Shown here piece by piece: positions 33,916 through 44,382 of a stretch of 64,000 nt of DNA. A model generated the notes under the pieces. That model searched no databases and was not told the DNA's origin. It saw only the letters and a list, made by a program, of their open reading frames with translations. The stretch covers positions 28,210,001 to 28,274,000 of the forward strand of contig NC_065876.1 of NCBI RefSeq assembly GCF_933775445.1, written 5' to 3'. Positions within the stretch are counted from its first letter, which is position 1. Each line of letters starts with the position of its first letter. The stretch comes from Argentina anserina (Eukaryota; Streptophyta; Magnoliopsida; Rosales; Rosaceae). The position numbers and the translations under genes are program-made.

Positions 33916-34954
33916 TTTGGCAAGTCGGAACCTAGCCTTTGGCCGGGCGAAAGTTACGATACAGTTAGAGCTCTAGTATGTCTGCCGTAGTACTGCATGT
34001 GAGGTAACGGGTGGTTATCTGCTTATGGGTACTCAGATTTTTTGGATGTTGGGTAGCGGGTGGCTATCCAATATCGGTGGTGTATTACGAGAGAGGTAAC
34101 ATATGTGTACCAGCGTTCTTGGTACCCGTATTATAAATGCATTTGGGTAACCAGAAGGGTTACTTAATTTCTCATGAGCGCTTCTTTTCATATTTCTTTG
34201 GGACAACCAGATGGGCCGTCCATTAACTCATGAGTGCATTTATCTTTGTTTGATTTGTGGATTTTCGTATATATATTAATATGCGAGTTATATTTTCATT
34301 TTACTCATACGAGCTGTAAAGCTTACCGGGTTTGTGTTTACAATCCCGGTGCACTAATTCGATGGTGTAGTGGATAACTCCGCAAGTGTGGATTAGCGGG
34401 AATTGACGGACCGCTCAGAGGACTTGAAGTTATTTATCTCCAGCTTGTGTGAGGATTTTGTGTGACTATCTTGTAAGTTTGTTGTGAGGATTACGCAATT
34501 CCATTTGTTATAATGTTGAACTATAATTTGGGTTTAATAATCGGTTTAACTGAGTTGTATTTTGAACTCAGAGATGATCCGCTGTGGCATTTTAAATGAT
34601 TTCGATTCGTTGAAATTGTTTGGTGTTTAACGACTTTGAAATTTTGAGTTTTTAAGCTTGAAATTTTGGGGTCGTTACATTTTAGTTTACTTAGTACCGT
34701 TTTTTAGTTTATTTGGTACATATTGAAGTATAATTTTATAAATTTTATTGAAAATAAGCAAATCTGATAAAACTGATATATTCCCCGATATATCGTTTTA
34801 CCCCTCGACCGATACGATGCCGAAAACGATATTTAGACCATTGGTCATACGTACAGATTTTTAAGGTTATTTTGTAGGATTCAGTTTTGCTCACCCCCCC
34901 CCCACCCAATGGGGTGATATCACCTCCCATTTCATAACAGGGCACCTGTCTGAT

Positions 34955-35465
34955 AGAGAGAGAGAGAGTTAATTTTTTAAATAAATAAATTATCTGATAA
35001 TATATATTCTACATTTAATGAGTAATTAAACTATTTATTTAGAGAAAAAATTAAAAAAAAATTCACGAGTCTTCACGGGTATATTCTCACAATCTGGTGT
35101 CAATTATAATCATTAGTGAACTAGATTTTAGTTTTGTGTTCGATATTTGTATTTTTCTGGGCACGTACTATGGTAGTTTATGTTATTTAACCAAAGAGAG
35201 AATTATTATTTTTAATAAATAAATTATCTTATAATTAATTTTACTTAATCATAGTTTACCCATGATAATTTATTTTAGAATATAAATCAACATAGTGTGT
35301 GCTCAGAAAAACATAAATATCGAACATAAAGCTAAAATCTAGTTCACTAATGATTATGATTGGCACCAAATTATGAAAATATACCCGGAGTCGTGTAAAG
35401 CTTTTAATTTTTTCTCTAAATGAAAAGTTTAATTACTCATTGAATGTGAAACATATATTATCATA

Positions 35466-35497
<32 letters not shown>
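34955..35497. repeat. Foldback: about 540-bp imperfect palindrome between (GA)n and (TC)n tracts
   Basis: The left arm, from the AG run at 34955 to about 35215, recurs inverted at about 35240-35497, ending in a TC run. Matching words include ATGAGTAATTAAAC, TAGAGAAAAAATTAAA, CATTAGTGAACTAGATTTTAG and GTTCGATATTT. The loop is only about 25 bases. It may be a MITE or foldback transposon. If transcribed it would form a hairpin with arms of about 260 bp. Confidence 0.85.
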
Positions 35498-35501
<4 letters not shown>

Positions 35502-36392
35502 TCCTGCAACTCTGCAAGGAAACATAGATGAGTACTTGAGTAGCAAGAAAGGACAGCAAGAAAGGAATTTGTATGCTTTAAATATGTGGGATTAACAAGA
35601 AAGGAAGAGAATACCGAACAGCAAAAGACCTCTTCGAGCTCGAAAGTTGAACTTCATAGGCACAATTTGAATTGAGTGACAAAAGAAAAAACAAAAGAAA
35701 AGAAAAAGAGCAAAGTAAGGAAAAAAGATTATAATATATGGTCCTACTTAATATAAAGCCAAACCATTCTACTCTTGTAATTATGCTCTGCTTAATTAGA
35801 CTAAAATTTAAGTCTAGCTCAAAATGACTGCCTCCTGTGCTTCAGTTGCTTTTTCTTACAGTTCTAATGTCATTTTGTTTTGAATTTTTATGAATCTTTT
35901 ATCTTTTTTTTGTTCCTGGCATTCATTTTGTGTTATACTGTTCATCCTTACTGTACAAGGTTAGTATAGAATGTGAATTTGGTTGATTATAGTACAGAAC
36001 TCAGTACTAAATACAAAGTTACAAACACATGTAGGCCTTAATTTTAAAATGGCCAAACCAACCAAATGAAGCAATTTTGTGAAATTGATTTGAGCCTAGC
36101 TTATGTCAACAAATTGCAATTCATTCATCAACAGTTTATTTTTCTTCCATTTGAATTCATTCCAATAATTCTGGTAGGGAGCCAGTAATAAGTTCTTTAG
36201 AATTAGTACTTAAATAGTCCAAACATCTTTTGAGTTGCATCTTTCATGCTCTTTAAGACTTTTGGTAACCATTTTCAACTTCTGAAGCAAATTTTTCTCT
36301 CAACATGACACCTACACAAAAAAAGAATTCGACTTATGACTAAAGTAAGCTTCACTGCTTGTGGTAATAATTTGTTCATGGTTTGCTTTACA
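35498..36392 (+). other. Probable intron sequence upstream of SAR1 copy 2
   Basis: No frame is seen. A pyrimidine tract ending TTTACAG at about 36386-36392 immediately precedes the SAR1-like exon, so this stretch probably contains the old last intron. Confidence 0.45.
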
Positions 36393-37065
36393 GGTAGATG
36401 CTGACGATCCTGACATGCTGTAGTGTACTTTGCTGATGCAAATGACAAGAAGGAACTAGATGTACTCCTTTCTGATGAAGCCCTTGCGTGTGTCCTATTT
36501 CTAATACTGGCGAACAAGATCGACATATATACCAGAGGCTCCCTACAGCAAGGGGAAGATCGATCAGAAGATGAATCATTGAATTGTGATACCACCTTGG
36601 ACTGACCAACTTCACCACAGGCAAGGGGAAGGCAAACCTAGCCGACTCAAATGTCCGTCCATTAAAAAGACTTATGTGCAAGCATTGTACGTTAAATGGG
36701 CTATGGTGATGGTTTTAAGTGGCTCTCTAAGTACTTCGAATAAGTAGGTTCAAGGATGATTGATGAATTTATGTTCTGGAGGCTCCTGAATTACCTAAAC
36801 TCAACATGTAGTTTATTCTCTCCTGCTTTGTCTAGGCTCTAGAGTGTCTTCAACCCAATCTTCTGTCAGGAAAACAGTTCATTCTATCTTCTCAGTCATT
36901 CTCTTCTCTGCATACAGAAATTGCTAGATTTGAGTTTTTTTTTTAATAGACAATTCTGCTAAAGATTCTCGTAGCTTTGAGGTTGTTAGGTACAAGATAT
37001 TCAAGAGAAAAAAAATCCGATTGTAGAGCCAGAATTTGATACATTATTGCCATTACCTAGCTACA
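36393..37065 (+). pseudogene. SAR1 GTPase pseudogene, copy 2 (last exon and 3'UTR)
   Basis: The exon starts at an intact splice acceptor and reads VYFADANDKKELDVLLSDEA and LILANKIDI (the NKID guanine-binding motif), then a small insertion and frame slips, then a TGHGK-like region and a stop after FKWLSKYFE. It lacks the RFDESK segment that copy 1 keeps, while copy 1 has lost the NKID frame, so neither derives simply from the other. The retained intron boundary argues for DNA duplication rather than reverse transcription of mRNA. Confidence 0.8.
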
Positions 37066-37156
37066 AAACATGGGTGAAAGCATGCTCTCATCTCCCTTGT
37101 TTTCAATTTTTTTCTAATTTTTTCATTTTGTTGTTTTGTTATTCTGTATTAAACCT

Positions 37157-37158
37157 TG

Positions 37159-37232
<74 letters not shown>
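37157..37232. repeat. Compound (TA)n(TG)n microsatellite
   Basis: About 19 TA units are followed by about 17 TG units. The long six-frame readings here are low-complexity artefacts. Confidence 0.95.
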
Positions 37233-37233
<1 letters not shown>

Positions 37234-37239
37234 TATGTC

Positions 37240-38070
37240 TCTGGCATGGGTATGAGGGTATCTGGCCATGAGAGAGTGAGAAATGTACCAAAAGAAAGGC
37301 TGATAGTTAAAATTACTCGTCTCAGATATGCCTCTCTGATTTGGCTTTTTGTTCAATATTTATTAATGAGGCAGCTTAGAGTTGGAGGGTGAGACGAGTA
37401 AAACTATCAGCGAGTTCTCTCTATATTATGATCAGGATTCAGATTCCTTGCTTTGGCCTATGAGTAACTGCATGTTCTTGTTGCTTCTCTGTCTCCATAA
37501 AGCCCCGAGAATTACACTAATATAACAGTACAGTTTGTAATAATTTAGATCCCAACCAGCCTAAAACAAGTGAGGAGAGCAAAAAGAGGCCATTCAAATC
37601 AACATCTAAGCCCTAGCACATTTGCCAACATACGGCATTGGCATTTCCTGAAAAATGTTTCTGAATCAACCACATACCTCAATGTCATGAATTCAGCAAC
37701 CTTTTTGGCTGGCAACCAAATTGGACATTAGAGTACATGACAACAATCTAAGATGAGAAGCTAAAGCCATTGCTCACAACGTAAGATTAGAAAGCGTAAT
37801 GGTCCAGTCACAACGTGAGATTAGAAAAGCAGACTCCGTATATGAAGCACTGACAATTCTTTGGAAAAGAATAACAAAACCAAACAAGTTCAATTCAATC
37901 AAACAGCAAAACATAACAGGGGCAGGGAGGACACACCCAAGTGCAAGTCCCCAATTATTTCCAGACAGACAACTAATACACCATTTAAAAAACAAAATAA
38001 GAAACCACAAATTCATAGTTACTGGTAGTAATCAAGCAGAAGATAATGCAAGCAAGCATTAGTAATGCAC
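37240..38070. other. Downstream flank and probable 3'UTR of eIF5
   Basis: No protein is recognised. The part next to 38070 should be the eIF5 3'UTR (minus strand). A small duplication of an ACAACGT(A/G)AGATTAGAAA word occurs at about 37777 and 37812. Confidence 0.4.
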
Positions 38071-39399
38071 TCACTCCTCTTCAGTCTCCGACTCAGCACT
38101 CTGGAGCCAATCAATGAAAGGCTTAATGTTCTTCCAAATCGGGGAGCTCTTCCCATTGCCACTTACGCCTTGCTGATACCACTTCATTATGTATTCCTCC
38201 TCCAGCACATCTTCATCGTACAGTGATTTCAGAACCAAGGCCACCTCCTTTGTAGCGTCGGGGTTCGCCTTACCACAGAAAGACTCAAAGCCACGCAACA
38301 AAACCAGCTGAGAGCCTTCAGCTTTAGTTGCTTCAGAGATGTACTTGATCTTCTTGTTCACCTCCTTGGAGAACCCCTTTCCAACACCTTCAAACAGAGC
38401 TTCGAGTAGAGCATCCATCTTCTCTTGGGGAGTACCAAAAAGATTAGCCAACAAGGATTTAAGCTGGTTGGCATTGTTCCCCGCCTTCAAGGCTTTCCTG
38501 ATTTCATCAACAAGCTTCTCACGAACACTCTCAGCTCCATTCTCACTCTTGACTTCAGCTTTCTTTTCACGCTCTGGAGACTTCGGCGGGGATTTTTTCT
38601 TCTCTTCCGTGGTAGAAAGCATGACCATATCAGCAGTAGCAGCGCTCAACTGCTCCTCTATTCGCTTCTTAGCTGCCTCAACGGAGGTGTCTGTCTGCCA
38701 CTCGACATCATCATCATCATCATCGTCGTCTTCAGCAGCTTGGGCAATTCCATTTCCATGTGTTAGAGTAGGGGAGTGATCCTCATCAGAGCCGGCAGTT
38801 TTCTTTTTGCTTGAAACTTTAGAGCCAGAAGTGCCTTTCTTTTTGGCCGCCTCCTTCTTGAGCTTCTTTTGCTCCTCGTCAGCAGCTTCACCTTCCTTAA
38901 GCTGCTCTTTGTCTGCCCTCCTCAAAGCTTTCTTCTCTTTTGCAGACTTCTTCTGTTCTGGAGGATTCTTGAGGATGAAAGTAGTTAGTTTGTCCCTCAT
39001 GTCAACATCAGAAACAAAACCACACGCCGCACATTTGAGATTCAACATCTGTGTCTTGGTGATGATGATCTCAGTTTCAGGATTCCCACAACCATAGCAT
39101 TGCACATACTTCTTAATGAAGTTCTCAAGAAGTCCAGCAAGCTTTGCTGTGTCATGGGCACCATTCACATGAGATGTTCCCGTCTTCTCATCAAACTTTG
39201 ACTGTGCTCCAAGCTCACAGCCAAAATACTTGGTGGTATAAGAAGGGGGTCTCGCCAAGGCCTTTGCAATTTCCACCATGTTGACCACATTAGTCTTGAT
39301 GCCATTTCCTCTACCTTCAATTTTAGTAATCATCCTCGGCATCTTGTACCTGTAGAAGGCATCATCACGGTTGGAGGCACCAATGTTCTGCAGAGCCAT
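38071..39399 (-). CDS. Eukaryotic translation initiation factor 5 (eIF5)
   Basis: eIF5 activates GTP hydrolysis by eIF2 in the scanning 43S complex and helps start-codon choice in the cytosol. The coding region is one uninterrupted exon of 442 codons, starting at ATG 39399-39397 (MALQNIGASN). Residues 1-130 are the eIF2/GAP domain, with Arg17 in FYRYKM at the position of the family's catalytic arginine. The zinc ribbon has cysteines 101, 104, 123 and 126. A charged Lys/Glu linker and an eight-Asp run precede WQTD. A C-terminal W2/HEAT domain (about 290-442) ends in acidic aromatic boxes (FIDWLQSAESETEEE). Length and domains are normal for plant eIF5. It has an intron-bearing leader with an upstream ORF. 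Confidence 0.96.
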   Translation of the reverse strand: MALQNIGASNRDDAFYRYKMPRMITKIEGRGNGIKTNVVNMVEIAKALARPPSYTTKYFGCELGAQSKFDEKTGTSHVNGAHDTAKLAGLLENFIKKYVQCYGCGNPETEIIITKTQMLNLKCAACGFVSDVDMRDKLTTFILKNPPEQKKSAKEKKALRRADKEQLKEGEAADEEQKKLKKEAAKKKGTSGSKVSSKKKTAGSDEDHSPTLTHGNGIAQAAEDDDDDDDDVEWQTDTSVEAAKKRIEEQLSAATADMVMLSTTEEKKKSPPKSPEREKKAEVKSENGAESVREKLVDEIRKALKAGNNANQLKSLLANLFGTPQEKMDALLEALFEGVGKGFSKEVNKKIKYISEATKAEGSQLVLLRGFESFCGKANPDATKEVALVLKSLYDEDVLEEEYIMKWYQQGVSGNGKSSPIWKNIKPFIDWLQSAESETEEE

Positions 39400-39423
39400 C
39401 TTCAATAACGGTGTGAGAGACGA

Positions 39424-39636
39424 TCAATATACGAGAAGGGCTCCTGTATCAGATAGGTCAGCAGCAGGAACAGGTTGCATAAAATGGCAACCAAGGGACT
39501 GAGTGTTATTGTCTTCTAATGATCCAAGATGGATGCATTCAACTTCAGCAGCAGTAAACCTGTACTTTTTTCTAGTGGGACAGTATTCACCGAGCAATCC
39601 AATTGACGACCAATAGAGAGAGGCCCGTTCAGACAT
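39424..39636 (-). CDS. Upstream ORF in the eIF5 leader (70 codons)
   Basis: In the predicted mRNA (leader exon about 40560-40444 joined to 39702) the first ATG is at 39636-39634. It opens a 70-codon frame (MSERASLYWSSIG...) that stops at 39424, 24 bases before the eIF5 ATG. The frame stays open and protein-like upstream to the splice site (EVGSSFCYIAVKVECV), so coding pressure may extend further 5'. From memory, plant eIF5 leaders belong to a class with conserved-peptide uORFs, which suggests translational autoregulation. The mRNA structure is predicted, not observed. Confidence 0.6.
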   Translation of the reverse strand: MSERASLYWSSIGLLGEYCPTRKKYRFTAAEVECIHLGSLEDNNTQSLGCHFMQPVPAADLSDTGALLVY

Positions 39637-40443
39637 AAAATAGGGTACAGACTTCACACACTCCACTTTGACTGCAATGTAGCAGAATGAACTGCCAACT
39701 TCCTGTAAGCAAATAACAAAGGTATTCAGCACAACATTCTTATCAACATAAAAACAACCAAAAACAACTTCCCAATCAGCAGTAACAAATTGCAGTTCAC
39801 ACAAATCTACCTAACGATTAAGTAAAAAGTTTCTAGTGCAACTGAGACTTATAAGTTCCACATTCACCACACATAACCAAATATATTTACTCACACAAAC
39901 TGGCGTAGAAAAATGTAAAATTAGAGTTTTAATTTCCAAACAACAAAGCACAGTTACACATATGGAAAAAACAATGCACAAAAACCAAAACCTAGAGGTT
40001 CGTGGACCCTAAACTCATGTTTCACAACTCATAACGTTTAATAAACCAGAGCTGCACTTATCATACAGAGAATGCAAACTTAATAATAACGAAAAGATTT
40101 CAGAGTTTTAAACGGCGAACAAATTTAACAAACCCTAACGAACAATCAAAGCTCAATCACGAACGAATTCAATCAATCGCAAATCACAATCCATCGAAGG
40201 AAAATCAATACAGCATAAACCACAAAGCGTATTATTAATCCGAACAAAAAATCACATCAAAGCACAACACAGCTACAGATCTACATAAACAAGAACAATC
40301 CACAACCAACGCACAAAATCCAATCGGAAAACAACGCTCCGATCAAACAGAATCGAAAAACAAACAATCCGGCGAAAAAAAATCGATAAAATCAAAGAGT
40401 GCGAAGCAAATCGATAAAGAGAGAGAGAGAGAGAGAGAGAGAC

Positions 40444-40585
40444 CTGGTGTTGGTATTGGAGACGAAGGAGAGAGATGACGAAACCCTAGAGTGGGAGAAA
40501 GGATGTGGATGCTGTTTTAGGTGATATGCTTTGCGTTTGGGAGAGAAAAGAATGGAGAAAGCGAGGTATTTATATGCGGCGTTGG
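40444..40585 (-). promoter_or_regulatory. eIF5 promoter and first leader exon
   Basis: On the minus strand a TATA box (CATATAAATACC) lies at about 40566-40577. The leader exon contains a telo-box (CTAGGGTTT complement, 40484-40491), typical of translation-apparatus genes, and ends at donor CAG|GTCTCT (40444/40443). The intron runs 40443-39703 with acceptor CTTACAG. A (GA)n tract (40419-40441) begins at the donor. Confidence 0.65.
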
Positions 40586-40589
40586 CTGC

Positions 40590-42265
40590 GAGAAGGTTAC
40601 GCGTAGGGCTAACTCACCGCCTTTTAATTTTTACTATATTGTTTTTTTATTTTCTTTTCTTTTCTTTTGTGACAACCTGGTCCTTTTACCGCGGGATCAT
40701 TTCCTTTTTACCATTCAAATGCAAATTGTCCTACTTTCTAGTTTCTGCTACAATTTTCTTGTGTTACATGGTTAAATAAGTTTTGTACTACTAATGAATC
40801 ATATCCTCTTGTTGGTATTTTCATATTTCAAGTTCAAGTATCTGGTGCATGATGCACTAAACTGTGACATATTGAATCCTTAGTCGTCCTAAAGTGAGTT
40901 TTATAAATTTGAAGATTTGGTTGAATTTTGCAGAGTGCAAAATAACAGGGCTCCTCCATATTTGAGAGACGCAGCAGAAAGAAGTAATTCTGGCTTATTC
41001 AAGAGTAAAAACAAAAGGGTAAATAATGAGAAAGAAGGATTCAAAATACAAGCTTGATGTGTTTGTTTGAGTTTCTTAATTGTTGACGTTTGACTGTTGG
41101 ATCACCATGAACATGCATAAGCTGGAATACACATCAGTGGATTGAAATATTTGAACTCATATGATGGTAGGCAGCACAGCCTGTGTGCATTGTGACTAAT
41201 ATATGGCACCAGCAATCCTATATAGAAATCTCAAATCTCCTTATATCAGCAACCAAAACTATTGACAATATTTTCTCTCAGTCAACTTCATCAAACATTC
41301 AATTACTATCTAGATCACATTCTTTAGAAAATGGAGATCAAGGCCCAATAGATGAAACCTCAGAATCAAGGGTGCTGACTGTTGAGAGAAAGATAGAGTA
41401 CTACTATGATTAAATCAAGGATAACATTTAGTATAGTGGACACTGGACAATATGAGAAAGTGTATGCCACCCATTTGCCTATCCACCTGTTCATTACAAA
41501 CTAGTGCTAGCTGATAAACCATTACCTGAAGATGCTATCTATAAGGGCCTCTGCCATTGGTTGCCGAGATCTGGTAAGTGATATCATTCCCAACATATTG
41601 CTTGAGAAGAGAGATGCTTGTATACGGAAGATCAGAATCCTCAACCGTGGCGAATTTGGCGGCAACCAGTGCTGGGAGTTCTGGTAGTAAATTCACACTC
41701 CAGCATAAACCTTGTTGCAAAAAGAAATAAAAAAAATTAATGGCTGGGACGCCAGACAAATTTTACCCAAACACGATTGATAAATATGCACACGAGTCGT
41801 CAATATATTTATTCCAAATATATAACGCTCGATACTTACACGATATTATAAGAAGAAAATAAATTTATTGACTATTATTTTTGTGTTAATTTTTTTAAAC
41901 TCATGACATGTGTCCAATTCTCAATTCATATTTAGATAATAATTGAGTAATTAGACATATGTCATAAAGATGTGCACGATATGAGTACAAGTGGTCGTCA
42001 AATTTGTTTCTTGAAAGCCCCTAACCATAGGATATAAGTAAGCTATTCATTCAACTCATGACTAGAGGCGTAACAACTCCCCACTGTAGAGATAATTTTA
42101 TTGTAGTCCCCAATTGAAGAAATAAATTCTATATCTTCAGGAAGATGCAATATTGCAACATCTGAAAGACCAACCAATCCAACATCCATCTGCTTGTTCC
42201 CTCATTTGATAGACCATAGTCCTCCACCAGATCCTGCAAATGACACCGCACCAGCAAGTCCACTC
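40590..42265. other. Intergenic DNA with two protein-like fragments of unknown origin
   Basis: At 41756-41550 on the minus strand a stretch reads like coding sequence (NLLPELPALVAAKFATVED, LPYTSISLLKQYVGNDI), but I do not recognise the family. On the plus strand 41183-41413 gives a Ser/Thr-rich reading ending in a stop. Neither has visible exon partners. Confidence 0.35.
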
Positions 42266-42269
42266 ATAC

Positions 42270-44347
42270 TGACACTTGTTTAGCGATGGTGGGTCCATCA
42301 GCAAAGAGTTCGGGCCCATTGCTGTGGAGAAGGGGACGATTGTGGTGCTCGGCGTGCCGTTGGTGGTGCCGGAGGTGAACCCGGACGCGATGGAGGGAAT
42401 CAAAGCCGGAAAAGGAAAGGGCGCCTCTTATTGCTAATCCTAATTGCTCCACCATTATTTGCTTGATGGCTGCTACTCCTCTACATCGTCACTCCAAGGT
42501 TGTCTTTTTTTTTTTGTTTTTTTTTTCTGTGTGTTTGGTTTTGGATTTGTGATACTAATTTGAGGTGTGGTGTTTTTTTATTGGATGTGGGTTTGGAGCT
42601 GTGTAAAGTTGCTTGCTTTATGTTTTAGTGCTTGCAAGTTTGTAACTTTGGTGGTTATTTGGGTAATGTGACTTGGGTTCTGAGTGGTTATTTGGGTAAA
42701 GGTGTTGGTTTCCGTATTTTGCTTACTTGACTGTGTTTGGTGCCACCAAGTTGGATGCTTTGGGGATTATAGCAGCACTTTAGAACTATATGATGTTGCT
42801 TAGTTGGTGTATTTTGCTTACTTGACTGTGTTTCTTGTAAAAAAAGGGTTAGTTGCTACGGGGTTGTTTTTGGATATTGGATGGGTGTTGAGTTGGGTTT
42901 TGTGTTGATTGGGTTATGTATGGTGTTTTTAGGTGAAACGTATGGTGGTTAGTACGTATCAGGCTGCTAGTGGAGCTGGTGCTGCTGCTAGGAGAGAGCT
43001 TGAGCAGCAAACTCATGAGGTTTTCTCTACTTTCTCAGTCTTGTTGTATTGGTTTCGGTTGTGTTTTGATTCATCTTTCAAGTTTAGCTAATGTGATTTT
43101 GTTTTTGTATCAAGGTTCTGCAAGGGAAGCCAGTAACTTGTGAGATATTTAAGCGACAGGTATGTCTATCTTTGCTCACAAGACATTGTTTTCAGAAAAG
43201 TAGTTGTCTTCTATTCTGTTTCTCATGAGGTTTCACTGAACCACATATTTCTACTTTCATTTGTGCAGTATGCTTTTAATTTGTTTTCCCACAATTCAGC
43301 GGTCCTTCCAAATGGATATAATGAAGATGAAATGAAACTAGTCAAGGAGACACGCAAAATATGGGTAAGTACTTTTGGTGGTTTCTTATCACTCCCAGAA
43401 CAATTAGCTTGTTACTAAAGTAAGGTTAAGCAAGAAATAGTTTGTTGGAAGTCCGATCTTACGAATGAATGTGATAACATATGGAATAGCACACTGGATG
43501 TAATTTATTTGTTGTCCATGTTTTCAGAATGACAAGGATGTCAAGGTGACTGCACACACATACGAGTTCCTGTAAAGCGGGCGCATGCTGAGTGTAAATC
43601 TTAAATTTGAGTCCCCTTGATGAGGTAATGCTACTATACTGTTATATAACTCACGTCGACGTTAAAAATATTGGTTGTTGATGACTTTTTTGGTAGTCAT
43701 ATGCACATTGTACTTCTATACAGTTAGTGGGAAAAAAAGTAGTCAGAACAAACGTGTTGACGATTTCATGAAATTTATAGTTATTCTTATCAAAATAATA
43801 CTGAGGAAAGACTTATCAACATTGTATGTTGCATCTGCATGATGATTCTTATGTTAATAATAAGTCTCTAGGTTGTTCCTGTATCTTATTTACAATGGCC
43901 TGATCTAGAAGTCGCTGTTTGTTCTCTTCTACTTTTTTCTCGTGCATAACATTAAGATTGTCAATGACAGTTAACATTATAAGTACCGAGGTGTAGCATC
44001 GGTTTATCATCTTCATATCAAAGAAGAGATATTAGATATTATAGAATATAGAAGTTGCTAAGATGCTTGTGTACTTTTATCCCCAAGAAATTGTTCAGTC
44101 TCTTTTGTCCTTTGGGCTTAAGGTTATGATTCTATATAACTAGAGGCAATCTCTTGCATCCATGAATCCAACCTTGATCAACCCAATTAAGAGGATTTAA
44201 GTCACTGTTTGTTCTATTCTACTTCTTTCATGTGCATAACATTAGAAGTGTCAATCAATCTTAACATACAACTGTCTGCCAATGCTACCAGTTTCATCCC
44301 GTCCTTTAATTAAGAGTTTCTTGGCTGAGGGTTTGCTATTTGCTAGG

Positions 44348-44382
<35 letters not shown>

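Larger units (their letters stand above)
31856..34679. mobile_element. Solo-LTR-like unit of 2824 bp
   Basis: It starts TGTAATAACCCGAA and ends GGGGTCGTTACA, so the ends are inverted copies of a TGTAAYRACCC terminus typical of Ty3/Gypsy LTRs. A 5-bp target duplication TTTTA lies at 31851-31855 and 34680-34684. A TATA box (AGTATAAAAGG) near 32172 suggests a plus-strand U3 of about 330 bases and a very long R-U5. No retroviral protein is encoded; the frames at 32247-32564 look like GC-rich leader. It could be an LTR left by recombination between two LTRs, or a non-coding LTR-type derivative. Confidence 0.75.
31481..34843. mobile_element. hAT element split by a 2.8-kb LTR-type insertion
   Basis: A perfect 8-bp duplication GTCATACG (31473-31480 and 34844-34851) encloses it. 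The left part (31481-31850) is rich in CGATATATCGGCGAT words, and the right part (34685-34843) has inverted versions (CCCCGATATATCG, CCGATACGATGCCG). The ends align as inverted copies around AAATATCG. Without the insertion the element is about 530 bp and non-autonomous. Confidence 0.8.

Noticed and set aside
37047..37392. Frames with runs of Ile-Tyr and Cys-Val
   Set aside because: They are translations of the (TA)n(TG)n microsatellite.
38339..39097. Long plus-strand frames opposite eIF5
   Set aside because: They are mirror frames of the Lys/Glu- and Asp-rich eIF5 coding sequence, giving Ser/Phe-rich nonsense.
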